DNA of 64,000 nucleotides from NCBI RefSeq assembly GCF_009827595.1, contig NZ_WTYT01000006.1, forward strand, positions 293,366 to 357,365, given 5' to 3'. A program made the position numbers and the translations under genes. The stretch comes from Altericroceibacterium endophyticum. GTDB lineage: Bacteria > Pseudomonadota > Alphaproteobacteria > Sphingomonadales > Sphingomonadaceae. The notes under the pieces are model-generated. The model had not been told where the DNA came from. It worked only from the letters and a program-made list of their open reading frames with translations, and made no database searches. How positions within the stretch are numbered: the first letter of the stretch is position 1; every line of letters starts with the position of its first letter. Below, in pieces: positions 35,884 to 45,595 of the stretch.

Positions 35884-37599
35884 ATGTCGAAGAACGTAGC
35901 GGAGATCATGGTCGATGCCTTGCAAAAGGCTGGCGCAAAGCGCGTCTACGGAATCCCCGGCGATACCATCAACCATTTCACCACCGCCGTCGCCAAAAGC
36001 GACCTCCGCTGGATCGGTGTGCGTCACGAAGAAGTCGGCGCATTTGCTGCGGGCGGCGAATCCTACATGACCGGCGAATTGTCGATCTGTGCCGGAACAT
36101 GCGGCCCGGGCTCGTTGCATTTCGTCAACGGAATCTATGAAAGCCATCGCAACGGCGCGCCAGTGGTGCTGATCGCCTCGGACGTTGCGCGCACGGAAAG
36201 CGGCTTCAATTTCCCGCAGGAAGTCGATCAGAAGAAGATTTACGAGCAGCATTCGCATTTCTGCGAATATATCTCGCACCCCTCGCAAGCCCGCCGGATC
36301 GTGACCAAGGCCGCACAGGCCGCGCTTACGAAAAAGGGCGTGGCGGTCGTCATCGTCAACGGGGACATGTTCACCGAAACCGATGATGATGCGATGGACT
36401 GGGAAGTCTATCGTCCGCAGCCCGTTTGCCGCCCGAGCGACGCCGAAATGGCCGAACTTGCCGCGCTCGTGGATGGTGCGGACAAGGTTTCGGTCTATGC
36501 CGGGATCGGTGCGCGTGATGCGCGCGAGGAAATCATGGCCTTCTGCGAAAAAGTGAAGGCACCCATGGTGCATACGACCAGGGCGAAAGAGTTCCTCGAA
36601 CCGAACAATCCCTACAATGTCGGCGTGAACGGTATTCTCGGCAATAAGGCCGGCGTGGAAGCGCTGGAGGATGCCGATCTGGTCATCACGCTGGGCTGCG
36701 ACTTTGCCTATACGCAATATTATCCTGAAGCGAAGAAGATCGTGCAGATCGATATTGATCCCACGCATCTTGGCCGAAGGTCGGCGATCAATCTGGGTCT
36801 GGTCGGCGATGCGAAGACGACCTTTGCGGCTCTGACCCCGCTGGTCGCGCCCAAGACGGATGACAGCCACCTTCAGGCACAGCGCAAACAGTGGGGCGAA
36901 GATCTCAAGGGCTATGACAATGAGGGCGAGGAAAGCGATCCCACACTGATCCACCCGCAATTCGTGGCCAATATGCTCGACGGCAAGGCCGACGACGACG
37001 CCATCTTCGTGTCCGATGTCGGTACGGCGATGGTGTGGATGCTGCGGCACCTGAAGGCTAACGGAAAGCGGCGCTTCCTCAACAGCCTGCTGCACGGCAC
37101 GATGGCGAGCGGCATGCCGCAGGCAATCGGTGCCAAACTGGCCTATCCCGAACGCCAGGTCATCGCCATGTGCGGCGATGGCGGCCTGACCATGTTGATG
37201 GGCGACTTGCTGACGCTGGTACAGGAAGATATCCCGCTCAAGCTGGTGGTGTTCCACAACAACACGCTCGGCTTCGTGGAGATGGAACAGCGCGTTGAGG
37301 GATTGGTCGATCACTACACCACCCTGCACAATCCCGATTTCGCCAAGCTGGCAGAAGCTTGCGGATTTGCCGGATGGCATGTCGAGAAAGCCGACGCGCT
37401 GGAGCCAGCCATGGATGCGTGGTTGCAGCATGATGGGCCCGCTTTGCTGGATGTCCATGTCAACCAGATGGAACTGGTCATGCCGCCCAAGATTGAAGCG
37501 TCTCAAGTTGCCAGTACTGCCTTGTTCGGGGTCAAGGCCGTGCTCGACGGCAGAACGCGGGAGGTCGTAGACCTCTTGAAAAACAATTTCTTGCGATAA
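35884..37599 (+). CDS. ThDP-dependent pyruvate oxidase/dehydrogenase (PoxB-like)
   Basis: A 571-residue thiamine diphosphate enzyme. The catalytic glutamate is in VRHEEVGAFAAGGE near residue 50, and the ThDP site is MCGDGGLTMLMGDLLTLVQE ending at VVFHNN. Best fit is PoxB (pyruvate:ubiquinone oxidoreductase giving acetate and CO2), though other members of the acetolactate-synthase superfamily cannot be excluded. Its position 165 bp before a ubiquinol oxidase operon supports electron transfer to quinone. ATG at 35884 follows AAGGAAG. Confidence 0.88.
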   Translation: MSKNVAEIMVDALQKAGAKRVYGIPGDTINHFTTAVAKSDLRWIGVRHEEVGAFAAGGESYMTGELSICAGTCGPGSLHFVNGIYESHRNGAPVVLIASDVARTESGFNFPQEVDQKKIYEQHSHFCEYISHPSQARRIVTKAAQAALTKKGVAVVIVNGDMFTETDDDAMDWEVYRPQPVCRPSDAEMAELAALVDGADKVSVYAGIGARDAREEIMAFCEKVKAPMVHTTRAKEFLEPNNPYNVGVNGILGNKAGVEALEDADLVITLGCDFAYTQYYPEAKKIVQIDIDPTHLGRRSAINLGLVGDAKTTFAALTPLVAPKTDDSHLQAQRKQWGEDLKGYDNEGEESDPTLIHPQFVANMLDGKADDDAIFVSDVGTAMVWMLRHLKANGKRRFLNSLLHGTMASGMPQAIGAKLAYPERQVIAMCGDGGLTMLMGDLLTLVQEDIPLKLVVFHNNTLGFVEMEQRVEGLVDHYTTLHNPDFAKLAEACGFAGWHVEKADALEPAMDAWLQHDGPALLDVHVNQMELVMPPKIEASQVASTALFGVKAVLDGRTREVVDLLKNNFLR

Positions 37600-37669
37600 G
37601 AACCTCTGCAGCTAATCTGCCCGCAAGAAGGGGCGGCATGCGGCCTGACGAGGTTGATCTGCAATTCAG

Positions 37670-37701
37670 GGAACCGATGCGCCCTGTGCCACATCGGTTC
37701 C
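37670..37701. repeat. Perfect 10-bp inverted repeat between poxB-like gene and cyoA
   Basis: GGAACCGATG at 37670-37679 and CATCGGTTCC at 37692-37701 form a perfect 10-base inverted repeat with a 12-base spacer. It lies 70 bp after the ThDP gene and 63 bp before cyoA. There is no T-tract, so it may be an operator for cyo rather than a terminator. It does not match the EcfG consensus on either strand. Confidence 0.6.
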
Positions 37702-37764
37702 TTCCTGCGGGGAAGCGACAAACGTCACATCGGCTGGGATTGAATAGTTTTTCGGGGAGCTTGA

Positions 37765-38730
37765 GTGGGGCGACGTTCGATATCATGGGCGAAAGCTGGT
37801 GTAGCCTGTCTGGTCGCATGGACGGGCTCTGCCGCATTGGCATCATCGGGGAGCCTCGATCAGAGCTTCCTGCAGCCGATGGGGCCGATTGCCCAAGAAC
37901 AATACGACCACCTGCTGCGGGTAATCGGGATCACGATGGTCGTGATCCTTCCGGTGCTCATCGGCGTGCCTCTCATCCTCTGGCGCTATCGCTATTCCAG
38001 GCCGCGCGGCGCCTATACGCCCGAATGGGAATTTTCAAAGAAGCTCGAATATGCCCTGTGGGGTGTGCCGGTGCTGGTCGTCATCCTGCTGGCGAGCTGG
38101 CTGTGGTATTCCACCGAGAAACTCGATCCCTATGAACCGCTGGGGCCGGAGCCATTGCAGGTTCAGGCCATCGGGCTCGACTGGAAATGGCTGTTTATCT
38201 ATCCCGAAGAGGGAATTGCGACAGTCGACGAGTTGGCGGTGCCTGTCGGGAGGCCAGTCGAACTGACACTGACGACCGATACGGTCATGCAAAGCCTGCT
38301 GATCGCACCGCTTACCGGACAGATCTATGCCATGCCGGGAATGACGACAAAGCTGAATTTCTCCGCCACCCGCACCGGCGAGGCCGAGGGCGAAAACACG
38401 CAGTTCAATGGCGACGGCTTCGGGCGCCAGAAGTTTACGGTGCGCGCACTTGCCCCGGCCGACTATGAGGCATGGGTCGCCAGCAGCAAAGATGGGCTTG
38501 CGCTCGATGAAGAGACCTATGCCACATTGCGCCGACGGACGGTGCTGGCCGATGCCAGGGGCGATCTTGGTCTGAACAAGCGCGCCCAGCCGATCATCAT
38601 GGCACTGGGGCAGCAGGATATCTTCCAGCAGATCGTCGCGAAATACCACGGGAGCGGCAACACAGCCGCGAGCGAGCGCTGGGGCGGCATCGCCCTACCC
38701 CAAAGCGGTGCGAAGGGAGCCGGAGAATGA
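37765..38730 (+). CDS. cyoA: Cytochrome bo3 ubiquinol oxidase subunit II
   Basis: A 321-residue subunit with a signal peptide, two membrane spans (about 50-70 and 90-112) and a cupredoxin domain (LQVQAIGLDWKWLFIYPEEG, LLIAPLTGQIYAMPGMTT). The Cu-A cysteines of cytochrome c oxidase are absent, which marks a quinol oxidase. No lipobox cysteine is seen, unlike E. coli CyoA. Start is GTG at 37765 with GGGGAG upstream. It overlaps cyoB by 4 bp. Confidence 0.94.
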   Translation: MGRRSISWAKAGVACLVAWTGSAALASSGSLDQSFLQPMGPIAQEQYDHLLRVIGITMVVILPVLIGVPLILWRYRYSRPRGAYTPEWEFSKKLEYALWGVPVLVVILLASWLWYSTEKLDPYEPLGPEPLQVQAIGLDWKWLFIYPEEGIATVDELAVPVGRPVELTLTTDTVMQSLLIAPLTGQIYAMPGMTTKLNFSATRTGEAEGENTQFNGDGFGRQKFTVRALAPADYEAWVASSKDGLALDEETYATLRRRTVLADARGDLGLNKRAQPIIMALGQQDIFQQIVAKYHGSGNTAASERWGGIALPQSGAKGAGE

Positions 38731-40832
38731 GCGGGGAGACCAGCCCGATCGTCGGCAATCTCGACTGGAATGTAACGCCCTATACCGACCTGCTGAAGCA
38801 TGTGGACAGCAGCACCATCGTGGGTGCGGGCGCGGCCAGCGTGCTGGTTCTTGGCGCCATCGCCGGTCTGGTTCTTTTTACCTACATGCGCTGGTGGGGC
38901 CCGCTCTATCGCAATTGGCTGACGTCGCCTGACGCGAAGAAGATCGGCATCATGTATATCGCGCTGGCGCTCGTCATGCTGGCGCGGGGCATCATCGAAG
39001 GCTTCGTGATGCGCGCGCATCAGGCGATGGCGCTTGGCACGCTGGCGCAAAAGGAAAGCGGTCTCGTCGCGCCCGATCATTTCGCGCAGCTGTTCAGCAC
39101 GCATGGCACGATCATGATCTTCTTTGTCGCCATGCCGTTGCTGATCGGACTGATCAATTTCGTCCTGCCGCAACAGCTTGGTGCGCGCGACATGGCTTTC
39201 CCGGTGCTCAATCAGGTGAGTCTGGGGCTGACGGCGGCGGGCGCGGGCCTCATCATGATTTCGCTGCTGGTGGGCCAGTTCGGCACCGGCGGATGGACCA
39301 TGTATCCGCCTTATACGGGCAAGATCTTCAGCCCCGGTGAAGGGGTCGATTACTGGCTCTGGGCAATCCTGATATCGGGCATGGGCTCGACGCTGACCGG
39401 CATGAATTTCGCCGTCACCATCTTCAAGGAACGCGCGCCGGGAATGCATTTAATGCGGATGCCGCTGTTCTGCTGGACCAGCCTGTGCGTCGCCATAATG
39501 TTGATCTACGCCATGCCCGCACTGACCGTGTCGAGCGTGATGCTGGCGCTGGACCGATATGCCGATTTCCACTTCTTCACCAATGCCGCTGGCGGTAATA
39601 TGATGAACTATGCCAACATCTTCTGGATGTTCGGCCACCCGGAAGTCTACATCCTGATCCTGCCCGCCTTCGGCGTGTTCTCGGAAATCAGCTCCACCTA
39701 TTCGGGCAAGCGGCTTTACGGCTACACCTCGCTCGTGATCGCCAGCATGAGTATTGCGGTGATCAGCTTCACCGTCTGGCTGCACCACTTCTTCACCATG
39801 GGGCAGAGCGCCGGGGTCAATATAGCTTTCGGCATCGCCACCATGATTATAGGAATCCCGACCGGCGTGAAGATCTACGACTGGATGGCAACCCTATGGC
39901 GCGGCAGGGTGCGGATCACCGCGCCGATCGTCTATCTGACCGGCTTCTTCCTGCTCTTCGTTATCGGCGGATTGTCGGGCATCATTCTGGCCAATCCCTC
40001 GATCGATTATCAGGTCCATAACTCGACCTTTCTGGTTGCACATTTCCACAATGTGATCATTCCCGGTGTGCTTTACGGCATGCTGGCGGGTATCCATTAC
40101 TGGTTCCCCAAGGCCTTCGGCTTCCGCCTTAGCGAGACTTGGGGCCGGCGCACGGCCTTGCTGTTCGTCGGCGGGTTCATCTTCACCTTCATGCCGCTTT
40201 ACGTGCTGGGACTGATGGGCATGCCGCGCCGCTCACCCACCTTCCAGAACCCGGACTTCATGCCGTGGATGTATATTGCGGCGTTTGGCGGGGTGTTGAT
40301 GCTCTGCGCGCTTGCCAGCCTCTGCTGGACCTTCTGGACCAGCTATCGCAATCGCAGGGCACTGGCCGTTCCCGGCGGCGATCCGTGGAATGGCTCGACC
40401 CTGGAATGGTCGACCCCCGCGCCAGTGCCGGAATGGACCTTCCCCTGTATCCCGCGCGTCAAGGCACGTGAAGATTGGGGCGAGACAAAGCGCAGAGGTG
40501 ATCCCTGGAGAAGTCCCGAAACCTATACCGACATAGAAATGCCCGCCAACACCGCGCATGGGCTGCTGATCGCCGGCGCCTCATTCACGCTCGGCTTTGC
40601 GATGGTGTGGCACATCTGGTGGCTGGCGATCCTTGGTGTTCTTGCCATTCCCGGCTTAGTTGTACTGCGCGGCATGCGGGTGATTGAACCCAACATTATT
40701 CCGGCAGCCCAGGTGGAGGAGGAAGATCGCCGGTTCCGCCAACAAGTGGCCAGCCTTCCGCCTGCGACCCGAGCCGACGAAGAGACAGAGCGCAATCGCG
40801 GCGTCCCTGACCTGTCGGAGTTCGCAGGATGA
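38727..40832 (+). CDS. cyoB: Cytochrome bo3 ubiquinol oxidase subunit I
   Basis: A 701-residue catalytic subunit, slightly longer than E. coli CyoB (663). Heme and copper ligands are visible in FVMRAHQAMALG, MFGHPEVYILILPAFG (His-Tyr crosslink site), WLHHFFTMGQ and LVAHFHNVIIPG. It reduces oxygen to water with proton pumping. ATGA overlaps link it to cyoA and cyoC. The heme O synthase cyoE is not in the window. Confidence 0.97.
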   Translation: MSGETSPIVGNLDWNVTPYTDLLKHVDSSTIVGAGAASVLVLGAIAGLVLFTYMRWWGPLYRNWLTSPDAKKIGIMYIALALVMLARGIIEGFVMRAHQAMALGTLAQKESGLVAPDHFAQLFSTHGTIMIFFVAMPLLIGLINFVLPQQLGARDMAFPVLNQVSLGLTAAGAGLIMISLLVGQFGTGGWTMYPPYTGKIFSPGEGVDYWLWAILISGMGSTLTGMNFAVTIFKERAPGMHLMRMPLFCWTSLCVAIMLIYAMPALTVSSVMLALDRYADFHFFTNAAGGNMMNYANIFWMFGHPEVYILILPAFGVFSEISSTYSGKRLYGYTSLVIASMSIAVISFTVWLHHFFTMGQSAGVNIAFGIATMIIGIPTGVKIYDWMATLWRGRVRITAPIVYLTGFFLLFVIGGLSGIILANPSIDYQVHNSTFLVAHFHNVIIPGVLYGMLAGIHYWFPKAFGFRLSETWGRRTALLFVGGFIFTFMPLYVLGLMGMPRRSPTFQNPDFMPWMYIAAFGGVLMLCALASLCWTFWTSYRNRRALAVPGGDPWNGSTLEWSTPAPVPEWTFPCIPRVKAREDWGETKRRGDPWRSPETYTDIEMPANTAHGLLIAGASFTLGFAMVWHIWWLAILGVLAIPGLVVLRGMRVIEPNIIPAAQVEEEDRRFRQQVASLPPATRADEETERNRGVPDLSEFAG

Positions 40833-41455
40833 GCGAGAACGGCCTCTATCCCGGATTGAACCTTGGCGAAGCGCATGATGATGCGCATCTTCAGGCCGAA
40901 TCCACAGTGTTCGGTTTCTGGGTGTTCCTGATGAGTGATCTCATCATCTTCGGCATCCTATTCGCCTCTTACGCGTCCTATCTCGATCCCATCGGGCTCG
41001 CCGGAGGTCCGGGTCCGCAGGATCTCTTCGACGTAAAGAGCGTCGCGATCCAGACGGCCTTCCTGCTTTTCGGCGGCGTGGCCTATGGGGGTGTCTCCCT
41101 GTCAGTGAAATATGAGCAAGGCCGCGCGAAGCTTATCCTCTGGCTGCTCATATGCGCAGTTCTCGGCGCAGGCTTCCTGTTCTTCGAAATCAAGGATTTC
41201 ATAAGTCAGGCCGGCGAAGGCGGCACGCCTCAGGTAAGCGGCTGGCTCAGTTCCTACTGGCTGCTGGTCGGGCTGCACGGCTTTCATGTCTTCTCCGGCA
41301 TTCTCTGGATTATCGCCATGATCGGACAGATCTCCACGCGCGGCGTCGATGACGTGGTGAAAGTCCGCCTGTCGATGCTGGGGGTATTCTGGCATTTCCT
41401 CGACCTGATCTGGGTCGGCATCTTTTCCTTTGTCTTTCTGGCGACGCTCACATGA
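40829..41455 (+). CDS. cyoC: Cytochrome bo3 ubiquinol oxidase subunit III
   Basis: A 208-residue subunit with five membrane spans and the family features FWVFLMSDLIIFGILFASYA near residue 30 and LHGFHVFSGILWIIAM near residue 150. It overlaps cyoB and cyoD by 4 bp each, keeping the canonical cyoABCD order. Confidence 0.95.
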   Translation: MSENGLYPGLNLGEAHDDAHLQAESTVFGFWVFLMSDLIIFGILFASYASYLDPIGLAGGPGPQDLFDVKSVAIQTAFLLFGGVAYGGVSLSVKYEQGRAKLILWLLICAVLGAGFLFFEIKDFISQAGEGGTPQVSGWLSSYWLLVGLHGFHVFSGILWIIAMIGQISTRGVDDVVKVRLSMLGVFWHFLDLIWVGIFSFVFLATLT

Positions 41456-41832
41456 CCAAGCCAAACACCGGTGAACTCAACCCTCAGGAAAGCGCGGCGA
41501 GCGAGATCAAGAGCTATGCCACGGGCTTCATCGTCAGCCTGCTGCTGACGGTGGGGGCATTCGCAGCGCTGCTTTCCGACCTGCCTAGTACGTGGAAGAT
41601 CGTTCTTATCTGCGTGGCGGCACTGCTGCAGATCATCGTGCACATGCGCAATTTCCTTCATCTCAGCTTTTCGGGCGGTCAGTCGCGGGAAGATTTGCTG
41701 CTGGTGCTGTTCTCGGTCTGCCTGCTCGCGATCATGGCCGGCGGAACCTGGTACATCATGTCAGACCTCGGAGGGCGTATGCATCAGGCCAGCGGGAGCG
41801 ACGCGGCGATGCCTGAAGCCCCGACGCGCTGA
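41452..41832 (+). CDS. cyoD: Cytochrome bo3 ubiquinol oxidase subunit IV
   Basis: A 126-residue subunit with three membrane spans (about 22-44, 48-68 and 81-101). IKSYATGFIVSLLLTVGAF and LQIIVHMRNFLHL match the CyoD family. The C-terminal 25 residues are polar. It is the last of the canonical oxidase genes; a DUF1275 gene follows 13 bp later. Confidence 0.93.
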   Translation: MTKPNTGELNPQESAASEIKSYATGFIVSLLLTVGAFAALLSDLPSTWKIVLICVAALLQIIVHMRNFLHLSFSGGQSREDLLLVLFSVCLLAIMAGGTWYIMSDLGGRMHQASGSDAAMPEAPTR

Positions 41833-41845
41833 CTGGCGGACGCAA

Positions 41846-42535
41846 GTGATCACGCGCAAACATGCCGTCTTCACTCTCAATTTCGTGGCCGGTTGGGTGG
41901 ATGCGGTCGGCTTTCTCGCACTGGTTGGCTCGGTGGAGGCATTCCCCTCTTTCATGAGCGGCAATTCTACCAAGGTCGTCACCGACCTGGTCTCTGGCAA
42001 GCTGACGCTGGCCGCCATGGTCGCGGGCGTTGTCCTCATCTTCATCCTGGGCACCATCATCACGCGGCTGGTCAATGACGGCACGCCCTGGCGGGAAACC
42101 GCGGCACTGGCACTGGTCGCCGGGGCAAAGTGGATGGCGGTGGTGGGCGCCCTGTCCGGATGGGCCCACTACACGCTTCTGCTCCTGCTCGCTTTTGCCA
42201 TGGGAATGATCAACCGGGCCTTGCAGGGCCGAAACGGCTTCACGGTACACACTTTCGTCAGCGGAGCGGTGGTAGCCATCGGCTCGGACATTGCCGATGC
42301 CATTTCGGGACGCGGTCAGTGGAAACACATTCTCTTGCCGCTCAGCATCTGGGGGACGATCCTTGCCGGCGCTGTTATCGGCGCGGTCCTGACATTAAAG
42401 ATAGGGCTGGTTTTCGCGCTTGTACCACCTGCGGTCGCAGTCAGCCTGCTGGCGCTGGTCAATGGAGCCGGGTGGCTCGAAGCTGCGGGCGATGCAAGGG
42501 ATGGCCATACCGACGCCATTGATAGGTTCGGTTGA
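41846..42535 (+). CDS. DUF1275 (YoaK) membrane protein
   Basis: A 229-residue inner-membrane protein with about six spans and the family signatures NFVAGWVDAVGFLAL and FPSFMSGNSTKV near the start, and GFTVHTFVSGAVV in the middle. No function is known for DUF1275. Start is GTG at 41846, 13 bp after cyoD, so it is likely the last gene of the operon. It converges with the DUF4396 gene. Confidence 0.88.
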   Translation: MITRKHAVFTLNFVAGWVDAVGFLALVGSVEAFPSFMSGNSTKVVTDLVSGKLTLAAMVAGVVLIFILGTIITRLVNDGTPWRETAALALVAGAKWMAVVGALSGWAHYTLLLLLAFAMGMINRALQGRNGFTVHTFVSGAVVAIGSDIADAISGRGQWKHILLPLSIWGTILAGAVIGAVLTLKIGLVFALVPPAVAVSLLALVNGAGWLEAAGDARDGHTDAIDRFG

Positions 42536-42564
42536 TCGACCTCAGTCGGCCTTCATCCATGCCA

Positions 42565-43248
42565 TCACATTTCCTCCTTCACCCCTGATCGGATCAACAG
42601 CCAGTTCGGGAAATACGCCGTGGCAAAGCCGGCCAGCATAGCGATCTGCATGGCCACCCAGAACACCGGGTTTCCGGCATCGATTGGCGCGCCGAAGGAT
42701 AGGGGGAACACAAGGAAGTGCGAAATGCCCATGAAGCCATACATTCCTACCTGCCAGCTGGTGAGCGAGAGGACATCCGCCTTTGCCGCCGCCCAGATTC
42801 CTTCACCAAATGACAGCTCACGCATCGGCACAATAGCGAAATACTGGAAGACAATTCCCGTCAGCAGCGCAAAGACAAAATCCATAGTCCACTGCGCGTA
42901 TATTTCAGTCGAGAAGAGCGTGCCCATGCCAAAAAATGCCAGCACTCCCGGCACATAATGCGCCAGATTTTCGCATAGCAGATCGGCGAGCGAGCATCCC
43001 GCGCCGCAATGCAGCGTGCCTTTGGCGACTTTTGCAGCGAACGGTACGTCATCTGCATCTGGCCCGGAATAGCGATGATAGAACCAGATCAACACCGGCC
43101 CGGCGAACAGCGCACATAGTGGCCAGACCAACCGCATGACCGCCATTTGGGGCGGATGACGCACCATTTGCAGCGCCACGTAGAGGGCACAAAGCACCCC
43201 CATCAACAGGAATGCGATGGCAGCCACTTCGAGTGTCTGAGGAATCAT
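42565..43248 (-). CDS. DUF4396 membrane protein
   Basis: A 227-residue protein with about six membrane spans. The central region has a Cys-containing HCGAGCSLADLLCENLAHYV segment and EIYAQWTMDFVFALLTGIVF, fitting DUF4396, sometimes found with copper or heavy-metal genes. It begins 43 bp after the molybdoprotein gene on the same strand and is probably co-transcribed with it. Confidence 0.85.
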   Translation of the reverse strand: MIPQTLEVAAIAFLLMGVLCALYVALQMVRHPPQMAVMRLVWPLCALFAGPVLIWFYHRYSGPDADDVPFAAKVAKGTLHCGAGCSLADLLCENLAHYVPGVLAFFGMGTLFSTEIYAQWTMDFVFALLTGIVFQYFAIVPMRELSFGEGIWAAAKADVLSLTSWQVGMYGFMGISHFLVFPLSFGAPIDAGNPVFWVAMQIAMLAGFATAYFPNWLLIRSGVKEEM

Positions 43249-43291
43249 CCGAGCAAGTTCGCGCCAGCCGCGCGCCTTTTATATTGTCGGG

Positions 43292-45595
43292 TTAGCCTGC
43301 CTCAACCCGCACGGGAATCGACTTGGAGGCCGGCGTCTTGGATATCTGATCGTGATGCGTGATTGGTACCAGCACGTTGCATTCCGGATAATAGCCCGCA
43401 ATCGTGCCGCGCGGCAGCTTGTAAGCCACAAGCTTCAAACCACCGAGGTCGCGCTCCACATCGTCACCGTCATAATCGGTGATGAGACGCACCGTGTCTC
43501 CGTCCGCAAGCCCGGCTTCAACGATATCATCTGGGTTCATCAGAACGACATCGCGTGTGTCCTCAATCCCGCGAAATCGGTCGGAATACCCGTAGATCGT
43601 GGTGTTGAACTGATCATTGGAGCGCATTGTCAGAAGCCTGTAGCGGCCGGGCTTGTCCGCGAAGCCCAGGGAGGTGAGCTGCGGCGGCGTGGTGATAACC
43701 GCTTTCCCGCTATCCGTTTTCCACACCCGTTCACGCGCGGGATTACCGCGCCAGAAACCGCCAGCGGTGAACATTCGCTTGTTGAAATCGTGGAAATCAT
43801 CCGGATAGGTCGCCTCGATAAGGTCCCGAACCAGCGAATAATCGTCGGTCCATTCGTCCCATTTCAGCCGGGGATTGGGATCGAGCGTAGCCTTGGCAAT
43901 ACCCGTCACTATCGCAAGTTCGCTCTTGAGGTGCTCGGAGGCCGGCGTGCGGTGCCCGATCGACCCATTGATCATCGAAAAACTGTCCTCGGTAGTCACA
44001 GCCTGGTTACCGCTCGCCTGCTCGTCCACTTCGGTCCGGCTGAGACATGGGAGGATGAAAGCGCTTTTGCCGGGGTAAAGGTGACTGCGATTCAATTTGG
44101 TCGAGACCATCACCACGATGTCCTGCGAGGCCCAGCCTTTCTCCATCCGTTTCTGATCCGGCACCGCGCGCACCAGATTTCCGCCGAGCGAGATAAAGCC
44201 GCGCACGCGCCCATCGATCAGGCCCTTCACCGCATCGACGACATGCAGACCATCCTTGGTCGGCGGGTCGAAATCGAACAGCTTTTTCAACTTGTCCATC
44301 GGCACCAGATGCGCCTTTTCGGCAATCCCGACGGTGCGCTGGCCCTGCACATTGGAGTGGCCGCGAACCGGGCAGCAGCCCGTGCCGGGGCGTCCGATAT
44401 TTCCCTTGAGCAGCAGCAGGTTGACCATCATCGCAATATTGAGCGCGCCATGCGTGTGCTGCGTGAAGCCCATGCCATAGACGCCGATTGTTTTTTCGGC
44501 CTCGATATAAACCTGCGCGGCTTCGCGCAGCGCGGCTTCGGTCAGACCGCTGGCCTTTTCAATGTCGGCCCAGTCGGCATCCCGGCAGCAGGCGATGAAT
44601 TCGTCAAAGCCGGTAGTGTGCTGAGCAATGAAATCGTGGTCGATGACTCTTCGCGCGCCCGCTGCCTGCGCCGCATCGTCGGCCTCCACCACAACCTTGC
44701 ACAGGCCAAGGATCGCACCGACATCACCGCCGGATTGAACCTGATGGTACTGATCGGAGATAATCGTCTCCTTGCCGCTCATCATCTCCATCGGGTTTTG
44801 TGGATCGACAAAGGAGACCAGCCCCTGTTCGATCACCGGGTTGAAGGTGACGATCTTCCCGCCACGGTCCTTCAGACCTTTCAGATTATGCAGGAAACGC
44901 GGGCTGTTGGTGCCCGGATTCTGGCCGAAATAGAAATAACAGTCGGTCTCGTCCAGATCGTCGAAGGTCACTGTGCCGACCGGCGAACCGATCACTTTGG
45001 TCAGTCCGACAGAGGTCGTCTCGTGGCACATATTCGAACTTTGCGGGAGATTGTTATTGCCATAGGCTCGCGCCAGCAGCGCATAGAGATAGGACGCTTC
45101 CAGCCCGGCATGGCCCGAGGCGTAGAATACGACATCATCCCGCGGCAAATCGCGCAGGGTGGCACCGATTTCGGCAAAGGCATCATCCCAGTCAGTCGGG
45201 ATGTAGCGGTCCGACGCGGCATCATATTTCATCGGGTGGGTGAGCCGGCCCGATTTTTCCAGCTCATGGTCGGACCATTCGCGTAGTTCGGTCACTGTAT
45301 GGCGGTCCGCTGCAAAGAACTCCGGCGTGCAACGATCCTTGGTGAGCTCCCACAAGGTCGCCTTGGCACCGTTCTCGCAAAATTCGAAGGCCGAGTAATT
45401 GGCAGGCTTCGGCCAGGCGCAGGATACGCACATGACGCCCTTGGGCTTGTTGAGACGGCGCAAACTGTCGAGCGCGCCGCGAGACGCCCAAGTCTCGCCA
45501 TAGATGCTCGCTATACCTTTCATCGATCCCCAGCCGCCGGCGGGGCCGGGAGAATGGGGAAAGTCGAAGTTCGGTTTCTTGGTATCGTCGTCCAT
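43292..45595 (-). CDS. FdhF/YdeP-family molybdopterin oxidoreductase
   Basis: A 767-residue molybdopterin-guanine-dinucleotide enzyme related to formate dehydrogenase alpha subunits. The N-terminal MCVSCAWPKPANYSAFEFCE keeps some cysteines of the Fe-S motif in the YdeP arrangement. GQNPGTNSPRFLHNLKGLKD, CPVRGHSNVQGQRTVGI and the C-terminal MRSNDQFNTTIYGYSDRFRG are typical. E. coli YdeP is linked to acid resistance, but its reaction is unknown. No fdhD is seen next to it. The gene start is 273 bp from the 3' end of tRNA-Gly. Confidence 0.93.
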   Translation of the reverse strand: MDDDTKKPNFDFPHSPGPAGGWGSMKGIASIYGETWASRGALDSLRRLNKPKGVMCVSCAWPKPANYSAFEFCENGAKATLWELTKDRCTPEFFAADRHTVTELREWSDHELEKSGRLTHPMKYDAASDRYIPTDWDDAFAEIGATLRDLPRDDVVFYASGHAGLEASYLYALLARAYGNNNLPQSSNMCHETTSVGLTKVIGSPVGTVTFDDLDETDCYFYFGQNPGTNSPRFLHNLKGLKDRGGKIVTFNPVIEQGLVSFVDPQNPMEMMSGKETIISDQYHQVQSGGDVGAILGLCKVVVEADDAAQAAGARRVIDHDFIAQHTTGFDEFIACCRDADWADIEKASGLTEAALREAAQVYIEAEKTIGVYGMGFTQHTHGALNIAMMVNLLLLKGNIGRPGTGCCPVRGHSNVQGQRTVGIAEKAHLVPMDKLKKLFDFDPPTKDGLHVVDAVKGLIDGRVRGFISLGGNLVRAVPDQKRMEKGWASQDIVVMVSTKLNRSHLYPGKSAFILPCLSRTEVDEQASGNQAVTTEDSFSMINGSIGHRTPASEHLKSELAIVTGIAKATLDPNPRLKWDEWTDDYSLVRDLIEATYPDDFHDFNKRMFTAGGFWRGNPARERVWKTDSGKAVITTPPQLTSLGFADKPGRYRLLTMRSNDQFNTTIYGYSDRFRGIEDTRDVVLMNPDDIVEAGLADGDTVRLITDYDGDDVERDLGGLKLVAYKLPRGTIAGYYPECNVLVPITHHDQISKTPASKSIPVRVEAG

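Noticed and set aside
43352..45286. 644-codon plus-strand frame opposite the molybdoprotein gene
   Set aside because: The opposite strand carries clear FdhF/YdeP motifs; this frame has none.
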